Origin: CAIYRG01 sp963747255
GTDB taxonomy: Bacteria; Pseudomonadota; Alphaproteobacteria; Micropepsales; Micropepsaceae
NCBI GenBank assembly: GCA_963747255.1
Contig: CAVVEG010000017.1
Span: 806,001-870,000, forward strand
DNA length: 64,000 nt
Direction: 5' to 3'
This document shows positions 44,884 through 52,242 of this stretch, in pieces (the first letter of the stretch is position 1; the number at the start of each line of letters is the position of its first letter). A program made the translations under genes and the position numbers. The notes below the pieces were generated by a model that made no database searches, was not told the DNA's origin, and was given only the letters and a program-made list of their open reading frames with translations.

Positions 44884-45695
44884 GCGTCGACGTATCTGAC
44901 GGCCGCCGACCACCTCCAACGCTTCCGGCACGGAAACTTCCATTATGGGCGGCACATCAAAGCCGATCCAGCCGCGCACGCGAATTGTGCGCCCGCGCAG
45001 GCGCCGTACATCCACGTCCGCACTGCGGAGGGCTCGCGCGGCCTGGGGAAGAACGCTGAGCAGAAAGCTGGAGGCATTGGCAAATTCAATCATCTCCCTG
45101 CCTTTTACCAGACGCACTCGCCAAACCTCGCCGTCGATGGTTTCGAACCGGCCGGCACTCTTCGTAACCTGATCCGGCGTCCTGATCCGGTAACCTCCGT
45201 CACCCCAATGACCAGTTTTGCCGGATATTGCATCGTCCTCGGCGGCCAGCATGGCTGCCGTGCAACCGCCTGCCGGTCTTTCCGGCGCAACCCGCAGCAG
45301 ACCCTGACGAAGCATCGTGTCTTGAACCCAGATACCGTCTGCGAACAGTTGCGCATTGACCCGCTGGTACCGGTCCGGCCCCCCAACAATTGACAGCGAC
45401 AATATCCGTGTGCCGCGATCACGGAAGCGAGCGCCACGCGCGCGGCCGCGAGCTCATCCGGTAATGCCCCTTCACGGTCTTCACCCGGACCGATGACGCC
45501 GGCCAGCCGAATCTCCCTGCCGTCCTCAGCCCGGAACGAAGTTCCGGTAACAGCCTCACTGAATTTGGCTGGAACCGAGCCGGAGCCCGGGCAGGATCGT
45601 TGAACGGCTACGTACGCACCAGCACTCTGCGGTCCGGCGGCGATGGGGGCGACAAACAGAACAAGCGCGAGCGCAGACAAGAACACGACACGCAT
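44881..45695 (-). pseudogene. Exported thermonuclease (SNase)-like protein, frameshifted
   Basis: On the minus strand, the ATG at 45695 opens a signal peptide (VVFLSALALVLFVAPIAAG). Then comes an SNase-like start, SFRAEDGREIRLAGVIGPGED, with LAAARVALASVIAAHG. Near 45405-45418 the frame breaks. The continuation (DRYQRVNAQLFADGIWVQDTMLRQGLLRV, ISGKTGHWGDGGYRI) lies in another frame and ends in TAG at 44881. One missing base would join them into about 270 residues. Resemblance is to staphylococcal-nuclease-fold proteins; the catalytic Arg/Glu set is incomplete to my eye, so nuclease activity is uncertain. Its stop codon lies in the CTAG that flanks the IS630 copy. Confidence 0.65.
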
Positions 45696-45728
45696 CCGCA
45701 GTCCTCGCGAGGGCAGTGAATCCCCAAT

Positions 45729-45757
45729 CTCCCCGGCTGTTACTCGTGACCGGGGAG
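45729..45757. terminator. Inverted repeat downstream of doxX-like gene
   Basis: Eight-base arms CTCCCCGG and CCGGGGAG with a 13-base loop lie 30 bp after the minus-strand DoxX stop and 33 bp upstream of the nuclease-like gene. There is no T-run, so a terminator role is tentative. Confidence 0.4.
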
Positions 45758-45787
45758 TTGTTCGACTGACGCCGGCCTGGCTGTTCG

Positions 45788-46246
45788 TCAGTTCAGGTTG
45801 CCACCAATATTCAGGCCGTATTTGCCGGCACCGAGAAGCGCAACTGCAAATCCTCCCAGCAGATAAAACATCTGGGTCTCCAGGAAGTAGTGATCCCAGT
45901 GGTTTCCTGCCGGATTATTGGCGACCATGAACAAATGGTTTTGCGCTCCCATAAGCCCTACATGGGCCATGAAAATGGCAATGACCATAAAAACCCCCAG
46001 CAGAAAGCCTCCCACTCGGGCATAGGCTCCCAGGATCATGGCCAATCCGCCGCCGAACTCCACAATGAAACCCAACCACATGAGATCTGTCGGCAAATGC
46101 CAACGCGCTAGATTGTTAGGAATCCCAGCGTCGCCGGTCGCAAGCGCGAGACCATGGAACACAATCAAAATTCCAACTGTCAGACGAAGGACCAGTTTGC
46201 CGAGGTCCTCACTGGATGCCTGTGTGATTGTCGTTGTTGCTGCCAC
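45788..46246 (-). CDS. DoxX-family membrane protein
   Basis: 152 residues with four hydrophobic segments (about residues 15-35, 57-77, 80-100 and 125-147), an LVLRLTVGILIVFHGLAL start and an EFGGGLAMILGAYARVGGFLLG middle, the DoxX/SURF4 pattern. Family members are inner-membrane proteins tied to redox or oxidative stress, without a single known reaction. It stands alone on the minus strand; the next gene (Sua5 type) is divergent. Confidence 0.85.
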   Translation of the reverse strand: MAATTTITQASSEDLGKLVLRLTVGILIVFHGLALATGDAGIPNNLARWHLPTDLMWLGFIVEFGGGLAMILGAYARVGGFLLGVFMVIAIFMAHVGLMGAQNHLFMVANNPAGNHWDHYFLETQMFYLLGGFAVALLGAGKYGLNIGGNLN

Positions 46247-46365
46247 TGTTTCCCCCTGTTTTGGGTCTGAACTCGCCGAGGTCGGATTTATACGGTAAAG
46301 GCACTCGATTTTACAGAGTTGGTTAACCCGGACTTTCTATTGTACCTCAAGCTTAAGTGAAATTT

Positions 46366-47343
46366 ATGTGCGCAGAGCGCTCCGTCGAAACCCGAATTGT
46401 TCCGCCTGATCCGGCGCACATAAATGAAGCCGCGCAAATGCTGCGCGCAGGAAAGCTCGTCGCATTTCCAACGGAGACGGTGTACGGCCTGGGCGCGAAT
46501 GCGCGCGACGATTACGCGGTAAGCGCTGTTTTTGCAGTGAAGGAACGCCCCCGTTTCAATCCCCTGATTGTCCATGTCCGTAGCTGGGAGAGCGCCACAG
46601 AATTTGTCGAGCCGAACAGGCTTTCGGAAATTGCCGCGCAGCGCTTCTGGCCTGGTGGGCTGACACTGGTATTGCGCCGGCGCCGAGGCTCTACGGTGTC
46701 GCTGCTCGCGAGCGCCGGACTGGATACAATTGCGGTTCGTGCCCCTGCCCACAGGACGGCGCAGGCGTTACTGGAATGCGCCGGTGTTCCGATCGCGGCT
46801 CCCAGTGCAAATCGAGCCGGCAGCCTCAGCCCCACAACCGCAGAAGATTGCCGCCAGGAGTTGAACGGACGCGTGTCGCTCATTCTCGACGGTGGTCCCT
46901 GCGCGCTCGGCATCGAATCCACAGTTATCGGATTCGAAAACGACGCTCCCGTGCTGCTGCGCCCAGGTGCAATATCCCGGGAGCAACTCGAAGAGGCAAT
47001 CGGTCCGATTCAAATTCCGCAGTGCGATTCAATCCGCGCGCCAGGAATGCTCGCGAGTCACTACGCGCCGAAAGCATCCCTGCGACTGAACGCATATGAG
47101 GTCCGCCCAGGGGAAGCATTGTTGGCTTTTGGAACTCCCATCGCCCCGGACGGGCGCGCTATTCGCAATCTCAGCCCTGCCGGGGATCTGCAGCGGGCAG
47201 CTGCCAATCTCTTCACAATGCTTCGCGAACTGGACAACACCGGCGCAGAAGTGATTGCGGTCATGCCGATTCCGGAAACTGGTCTTGGTGAAGCGATCAA
47301 CGACCGGCTCACCCGCGCGGCCGCTCCCCGAGCGTCAGAATGA
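46366..47343 (+). CDS. L-threonylcarbamoyladenylate synthase, Sua5 type
   Basis: About 325 residues from the ATG at 46366; a GTG three codons upstream (46357) is an alternative and neither has a clear ribosome-binding site. The YrdC domain (residues 15-200) has LVAFPTETVYGLGANARDD, KERPRFNPLIVHV and GIESTVIGF. The C-terminal Sua5 domain follows with APGMLASHYAPKASLRL. It makes the threonylcarbamoyl-AMP used for t6A37 in tRNAs that read ANN codons. The stop overlaps the next start by 4 bp. Confidence 0.94.
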   Translation: MCAERSVETRIVPPDPAHINEAAQMLRAGKLVAFPTETVYGLGANARDDYAVSAVFAVKERPRFNPLIVHVRSWESATEFVEPNRLSEIAAQRFWPGGLTLVLRRRRGSTVSLLASAGLDTIAVRAPAHRTAQALLECAGVPIAAPSANRAGSLSPTTAEDCRQELNGRVSLILDGGPCALGIESTVIGFENDAPVLLRPGAISREQLEEAIGPIQIPQCDSIRAPGMLASHYAPKASLRLNAYEVRPGEALLAFGTPIAPDGRAIRNLSPAGDLQRAAANLFTMLRELDNTGAEVIAVMPIPETGLGEAINDRLTRAAAPRASE

Positions 47344-48758
47344 ACACGCTCGACGCTGCGGTTGCAGTGAAACTGAAAGAGGCCGCCGGCGCATCAGGCT
47401 GGAGCGAAGATCCAAATGAGATCGCTCCGCATCTGACCGAGTGGCGCGGACGCTGGGTGGGCAAAACACCCCTGTTGCTGCAACCCGGCATGACGGAACA
47501 GGTCGCGCGTATACTTGCTGTCTGCAACGAGACGCGAACAGCGGTTGTGCCGCAGGGTGGAAATACAGGGCTGGTCGGCGGCCAAATTCCGACAGGTGGA
47601 GAAATACTTCTGTCGCTGGCGCGAATGAATCAAATCCGGCGAATCTCGCCGGACGAGAACTTGATGATTGCAGAGGCCGGTGTGATCCTGGCCCATGCGC
47701 AACGCGCCGCAGCAGCGGTGCAGCGCCTTCTGCCCCTCAGCCTCGCCGCTGAAGGCACGTGCAGCATTGGCGGCAATGTGTCCACAAATGCCGGCGGCGT
47801 CCACGTCCTGCGGTACGGAACGATGCGCGACCTGGTACTCGGGCTCGAAGTGGTGCTTGCCAATGGCACGGTGCTTGACCTGATGAAAGGGCTCCGGAAG
47901 GACAATACGGGTTACGATCTGAAGCAACTCTTCATTGGCGCCGAAGGCACTCTCGGTGTCGTCACCGCGGCGATGCTGAAACTGGTCCCTCAACCTTCAT
48001 CCTATGTAACGGCCATGGCAGGGATTCCGGGGATTTCGGCCGCGTTGCCGATCCTGAACGGCCTGGAGCAAGCATCCGGCGGGCAGGTATTCGCGTTCGA
48101 AGTAATTCAACGGCGCGCGCTCGATCTGGTGCTCCGCGAAATTCCGGGTACATCCAATCCGCTGCCGGGCGATTATCAGTGGGCCCTGCTGATCGAGGTT
48201 GGAAATTCCTCAGCCGTGGATGCCACGGACGCCACCGAGCAGGTTTTGTCAGATGCCATTGAGCGGGGAATGGCGTCGGACGCCGTGTTCGCCAAGACAC
48301 TGCGCGAACGCGAGGCCCTTTGGCGTCTGCGCGAAGCCGTTCCGGAAGCGCAGAGGAAGCAGGGCCTTTCAATTTCGAATGACATCTCGGTACCGCTGGC
48401 GCAGCTTTCCGATTTTGTCACTTCCGCGGAATTGGAAGTCCGCCAAATCCTTCCTCAGTCCGTCTGCATCACCTTTGGCCATGCAGGCGACGGAAATCTT
48501 CACTTCACCGTTCTGGCGCCTGGCCACGAAGAGAAGCTCGCTGCCCTGCGGTCCTCGATCAAATCGGCCGTGAACGAATGCGTTTGGCGCCTGAACGGCT
48601 CCATTTCCGCAGAACATGGAATTGGAGTGGCGAAACGCGAAGCACTGAGCCGGCAAAAATCGCCTCAGGAGATTGAAACAATGGCGGCACTGAAGCGCGC
48701 GCTCGATCCCCGAAATATTCTCAATCCAGGGAAACTACTGCGCGCCGGGCTGCCCTGA
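47340..48758 (+). CDS. FAD-binding oxidase/dehydrogenase (GlcD / D-2-hydroxyacid type)
   Basis: A 472-residue flavoprotein with an FAD_binding_4 domain (VVPQGGNTGLVGGQIP, EGTCSIGGNVSTNAGGVHVLRYG, GAEGTLGVVTAAMLKL) and an FAD-oxidase C-terminal domain (FGHAGDGNLHFTVL, SISAEHGIGVAKREAL). Close relatives oxidise D-lactate, glycolate or D-2-hydroxyglutarate; the exact substrate cannot be read off. It is translationally coupled (4-bp overlap) to the Sua5-type gene. Confidence 0.9.
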   Translation: MNTLDAAVAVKLKEAAGASGWSEDPNEIAPHLTEWRGRWVGKTPLLLQPGMTEQVARILAVCNETRTAVVPQGGNTGLVGGQIPTGGEILLSLARMNQIRRISPDENLMIAEAGVILAHAQRAAAAVQRLLPLSLAAEGTCSIGGNVSTNAGGVHVLRYGTMRDLVLGLEVVLANGTVLDLMKGLRKDNTGYDLKQLFIGAEGTLGVVTAAMLKLVPQPSSYVTAMAGIPGISAALPILNGLEQASGGQVFAFEVIQRRALDLVLREIPGTSNPLPGDYQWALLIEVGNSSAVDATDATEQVLSDAIERGMASDAVFAKTLREREALWRLREAVPEAQRKQGLSISNDISVPLAQLSDFVTSAELEVRQILPQSVCITFGHAGDGNLHFTVLAPGHEEKLAALRSSIKSAVNECVWRLNGSISAEHGIGVAKREALSRQKSPQEIETMAALKRALDPRNILNPGKLLRAGLP

Positions 48759-49332
48759 CGGCGGAGGTTCCACCTTCAGCAGCGTCATATCGAACACGAG
48801 AGTTCTGGTTCGGGGGAATCACACCGCCCGCCCCCGCCTCGCCGTAACCCAGATTCGAGGGGATTACCAACTCCCATTCATCGCCCTCCTTCATTTTCTG
48901 TAGCGCTTCCACCCAACCGGGAATCAGTTGTCCGGCCGGAAAAGTCGCCGTCTTTCCGGGCTGCGTTTCGTCGAAAACCATGCCGTTGATCAGTGAACCG
49001 CGATAGGTCACCGTCACAAGATCATTCGGCGTTGGCGACTTGCCCGAGCCCGTCTTTATGACCCGATATTGCAACCCGTCCGGAAGCACCATGACACCGG
49101 CCCGTTTGGCATTATCGGCCAGGAACTGCTGATTTGATTCGGGGCTCAGGTCCTTCGCAACCGGTGTTTGCGCCGGGGCGCCCGATGTGTCAGCCGGAGC
49201 GGCGCGCGATGCTGCCTGCTGTGACGACGGTGCTGCCGTTCCATTACTTTGCTGTGAGTTCTGATTGCATCCGGCGAGTATCATTCCGCCAAAGCACATC
49301 GCGACGACAGCAAACTTGATTGAGACCGCCAT
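48721..49332 (-). CDS. FKBP-type peptidyl-prolyl isomerase lipoprotein with C-terminal frameshift
   Basis: The ATG at 49332 (GGGGAGGAG just before it) starts a lipoprotein: MCFGGMILAGC lipobox, a Ser/Gln/Ala-rich spacer, an FKBP-N-like helix (SNQQFLADNAKRAGVMVLPDGLQY) and the FKBP domain (DLVTVTYRGSLINGMVFDET, FPAGQLIPGWVEALQKM, SNLGYGEAGAGGVIPPNQ). In this frame the last residues are not FKBP-like. The neighbouring frame reads LVFDMTLLKVEPPPSGQPGAQ and stops at 48735, which is the normal family ending. One extra base near 48800-48808 is therefore likely. The protein should fold exported proteins at the inner or outer membrane. The native stop overlaps the convergent FAD oxidase gene end. Confidence 0.85.
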   Translation of the reverse strand: MAVSIKFAVVAMCFGGMILAGCNQNSQQSNGTAAPSSQQAASRAAPADTSGAPAQTPVAKDLSPESNQQFLADNAKRAGVMVLPDGLQYRVIKTGSGKSPTPNDLVTVTYRGSLINGMVFDETQPGKTATFPAGQLIPGWVEALQKMKEGDEWELVIPSNLGYGEAGAGGVIPPNQNSRVRYDAAEGGTSAVRAARRAVVSLD

Positions 49333-49444
49333 ATGTTCTCCTCCCCGGGTGCCGGACTTCATAGCCGTAAACGCCGGAACAGGGAAGTTGCCCTTCCGCA
49401 TCCCCTGCTTCATGGTTTCGAAAAGACGGAAACAGGAACAAGAG

Positions 49445-49870
49445 ATGGAACCTTCGCGGTCACCAATTGCGGGCGTCGGCGCAGTGATCACCAACAGCGG
49501 AGGACAGCTGGTTCTTGTACGCAGAGCCCAGTCGCCACGGCGCGGTCAATGGAGCATTCCCGGTGGAAAACTGGAATGGGGCGAAACAGCAAGGGAAGCT
49601 TTGTTGCGCGAAGTCCTGGAAGAGACCGGTCTGACGGTTGAAATCGAGCGGCTGATCGATGTGGTGGATCTGCTCACCCGGAATCCTTCGGGCGTCGTGG
49701 TTGCGCATTACGTCCTCGTGGATTTCAAAGCTTCCTATGTCCAGGGAACGTTGCTTGCAGGAAGCGATGCCGCGGATGCGCGGTGGGTCGATCCCACCGA
49801 TCTTGACCGGTATGACTTGTGGGAGGAGACACGGCGCATCATTGCAGCGGGTTTGGAGATCAAGGGCTGA
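49445..49870 (+). CDS. Nudix hydrolase
   Basis: 141 residues from the ATG at 49445. The Nudix box is exact: GGKLEWGETAREALLREVLEETGL, i.e. G-x5-E-x7-REVLEETG. The start IAGVGAVITNSGGQLVLVRR and WSIPGGKLEWGE resemble ADP-ribose pyrophosphatase-type or general sanitising Nudix enzymes; the substrate is not clear. It is divergent from the FKBP gene and 2 bp upstream of the glycosyltransferase gene, so likely co-transcribed with it. Confidence 0.9.
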   Translation: MEPSRSPIAGVGAVITNSGGQLVLVRRAQSPRRGQWSIPGGKLEWGETAREALLREVLEETGLTVEIERLIDVVDLLTRNPSGVVVAHYVLVDFKASYVQGTLLAGSDAADARWVDPTDLDRYDLWEETRRIIAAGLEIKG

Positions 49871-49872
49871 CT

Positions 49873-50976
49873 TTGCGGATCATTTTCGTCCATCGCACAA
49901 TTGTCGATTACACGGTTGAGACTCCGTATCGCCGCGCGGTCGGCGGGACAGAGGCTGGAATTTCTTACCTTGCGGTCGAGCTTGCACATCTCGGCCATTC
50001 GATCGTTCACCTTGCCAACACTTCGGAGCCCGGGACGGTTCTCGGCGTGGAATGTCTCAATCATCATGCAAATTTCGGTAAGGAACTGCTCAACGGCGCC
50101 GATGTGGTGGTCGTCGCCAATGAAGCGATCGGAGCAATGCTCCGCGAAATGGGCGTTCAGAAACCTCTCGTTCTTTGGGCGCACCATGCGGACGATCAGC
50201 CTCCGATTGAACCACTGGAATTCTCCCGCGAACGCAGGGCGTGGACGGGTTTCGCCTTTGTCAGCCAGTGGCAAATGGAAGAGTACGGCCGGGTTTACTG
50301 GCTTCCGCGAGAGCGCGCGCGCGTGATGCGCAATGCAATTTCACCCCCTGTCGCTGCGGCAACTCCCGGGCCGCCCTGGTACATCAACAAAACACCGCCC
50401 GTCCTCGTTTATACCAGCGCGCCCTATCGCGGACTTGATGTGCTGTTGAATGCCTTCCCCGCCATTCGTCAGGTCATCCCGGATGCACAGTTGCGGGTTT
50501 TCACGGGTCTTTCAACAACTCGTGGCGGCCCCGAAGACAATCGGTATGCAGATTTGCAGCGCCAGTGCATGTCAACCACGGGGGTCGAATATGCCGGTCC
50601 CGTATCGCAAGCCGCCCTCGTTGCCGCGCTTCGGGAAGCCGCCATGCTGGCCTACCCATGCACCTATCCCGAAACTTCGTGCATCGCAGCGCTTGAGGCC
50701 ATGGCGATGGGTGCAACGGTCGTTACGACAAAGCTGGGGGCATTGCCGGAAACACTTGCCGGCCACGGCGTTCTTGTCGAATCCATCGATGATGAAGAAC
50801 GGTTCGCGCCGGTGTTCGCCTCGGCGGTCATCACCACCCTGAAATCGCAACGGCTGTTGCCCGCCGCCGCATCGGTCCGGCGAGCGGCTCAAATCGCTTT
50901 TGTCCGGGAGAATTACTCCTGGCCCCTGCGCGCCCGCGAATGGGAGGCATGGCTGACGCAACTCGTCGCGCGATAA
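49873..50976 (+). CDS. GT4-like glycosyltransferase
   Basis: About 367 residues if started at the TTG at 49873 right after the Nudix stop; similarity begins with LRIIFVHRTIVDYT. The N-terminal GT-B domain has the GGTEAGISYLAVELAHLGH nucleotide/acceptor loop, and the C-terminal domain has SAPYRGLDVLLNAFPAI, PCTYPETSCIAALEAMAMGA and a GxLPETL stretch, the GT4 EX7E pattern (E...E in PETSCIAALEAM). The substrate is unknown; glycan or surface polysaccharide synthesis is plausible. It is convergent with the LysE gene, leaving 8 bp. Confidence 0.82.
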   Translation: MRIIFVHRTIVDYTVETPYRRAVGGTEAGISYLAVELAHLGHSIVHLANTSEPGTVLGVECLNHHANFGKELLNGADVVVVANEAIGAMLREMGVQKPLVLWAHHADDQPPIEPLEFSRERRAWTGFAFVSQWQMEEYGRVYWLPRERARVMRNAISPPVAAATPGPPWYINKTPPVLVYTSAPYRGLDVLLNAFPAIRQVIPDAQLRVFTGLSTTRGGPEDNRYADLQRQCMSTTGVEYAGPVSQAALVAALREAAMLAYPCTYPETSCIAALEAMAMGATVVTTKLGALPETLAGHGVLVESIDDEERFAPVFASAVITTLKSQRLLPAAASVRRAAQIAFVRENYSWPLRAREWEAWLTQLVAR

Positions 50977-50984
50977 TTCGTGGC

Positions 50985-51638
50985 CTAAGCGAAATGCATC
51001 GCGAGATTGCCCAGAACCACTACGCCGAACAGCGTCACAGCTACCCCAAAAACGTGGTTGATGTTCCGCATTACTCCGGTGTCGATATGGCGATGGAAAA
51101 TTCCCACTATCGTCGTCAGCGCAAACCACCAGATTGTTGACCCGGCGATTACCCCCAAAACGGTAATCGCTGCATCAACAAAGCTTGCGCGTCCACCCGA
51201 AAGGCTGCCCAGACCGGCGAAGAGCGCGGTGAAACCGAACAGCGTTGCTGGATTGGTGATTGTCAAAGCAAAAGTTGAAAGAATTGTTCGGGTCAGCGAC
51301 GAGGCGGCATTGTCGCGGACCGGGACGCCTTCCCCGCCTCGCAAGAGGGAAACGTCCGCCCTGAAAATGTGAAGACCAAAGCCGATCAGCATCAGGCCGC
51401 CGGCAAATTTCAAAATGGTCGAATACCCTTCGATCCATTGCGAAATTGCCGTAATCCCGAAAGCCGTGATAATCGCAAACATCCCGTCGCCCAATGCGGC
51501 GCCCAAACCGGAAAAGAAGCCGTTTAGCGGCCCGTAGAAAAAAGTCCGGCGTATACAAATCAAATTGACAGGGCCGATGGGTGCGGCAACGATCAGCCCA
51601 ATGACGATTCCACCCAATATGAGAAACAGGAAATCCAT
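50985..51638 (-). CDS. LysE-family amino-acid exporter
   Basis: About 217 residues from the ATG at 51638; an ATG at 51668 is in frame but gives a less membrane-like start. It begins MDFLFLILGGIVIGLIVAAP with IGPVNLICIRRTFFYG, the LysE/RhtB signature, and has about six hydrophobic segments with a short cytoplasmic loop around residue 105. Family members export basic or other amino acids or related metabolites. No LysR-type regulator is adjacent. Confidence 0.88.
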   Translation of the reverse strand: MDFLFLILGGIVIGLIVAAPIGPVNLICIRRTFFYGPLNGFFSGLGAALGDGMFAIITAFGITAISQWIEGYSTILKFAGGLMLIGFGLHIFRADVSLLRGGEGVPVRDNAASSLTRTILSTFALTITNPATLFGFTALFAGLGSLSGGRASFVDAAITVLGVIAGSTIWWFALTTIVGIFHRHIDTGVMRNINHVFGVAVTLFGVVVLGNLAMHFA

Positions 51639-51934
51639 GATTGCAATCCGTGCAACGGCAATTTGCAAGTCTTCCGGCTTGCAGCATTGACCAAAACTGG
51701 CACCCGGTACCCGCGAGTGCCAGCGGCAAACGTGAATTCTGCCCCACGTGAAACGTGTGACGATGTCAAGGGCTTGACGAAGAAAACCGAACTCCGGAAA
51801 GGTTTCAGGTCATCAAAGATGATTGCGGCGTGAAATGCGTAACGTGCAACTGGCCAATTTGTGACACGGAAGACAATTGGGAACCTTGGATAAAGGAAAG
51901 CTTTACCAACCGTGTGTAAACAAGAGAAGCGAAC
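51639..51934. other. Intergenic region between the LysE gene and usg, with short palindromes
   Basis: Nearly 300 bases without a gene. It contains CTGGCAC...GTGCCAG (51697-51703 and 51717-51723, 13-base spacer) and CACGT-GAA-ACGTG (51745-51757). These could be regulator sites for the divergently transcribed LysE gene. Nothing else is recognisable apart from AAGAGAAGCG before the usg start. Confidence 0.35.
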
Positions 51935-52198
51935 ATGAGCGATCTGCTACGTCAGATGAGAGGTTACCGGCTGACCACGGCAGAAATTCTGTATCACCGG
52001 CCGGATCATCCCGCTCTCCTCCAGAGCTTCGTGTGGCAGGAATACGACATTGCACCACGCTTCCCCGTGCTGAACAAGTTTCTGCGCTTCTGGGAGCGTG
52101 AACTGGATGGAAAGCTGCATTCGGTTTGGGTTGCAGCCACGGGGATCATCGCGCCTGCAGAATTGAAATTCTACGACGGTCAATTCACTCTGCAGTGA
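51935..52198 (+). CDS. usg: Usg family small protein
   Basis: An 87-residue cytoplasmic protein with the family's features: MSDLLRQMRGYRLTTAEILYHRPDH, LLQSFVWQEYDIAPRFPVLN and FLRFWERELDGKLHSVWVA. Its function is not established; Usg is found throughout alphaproteobacteria. A good AAGAGAAGCG precedes the ATG. It is convergent with the asparagine synthase gene, with 44 bp between the two stops. Confidence 0.9.
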   Translation: MSDLLRQMRGYRLTTAEILYHRPDHPALLQSFVWQEYDIAPRFPVLNKFLRFWERELDGKLHSVWVAATGIIAPAELKFYDGQFTLQ

Positions 52199-52242
52199 GG
52201 ACATCGCCCGGCACCGCCGAAGCAATTCGGGCGGTAGCGTTT

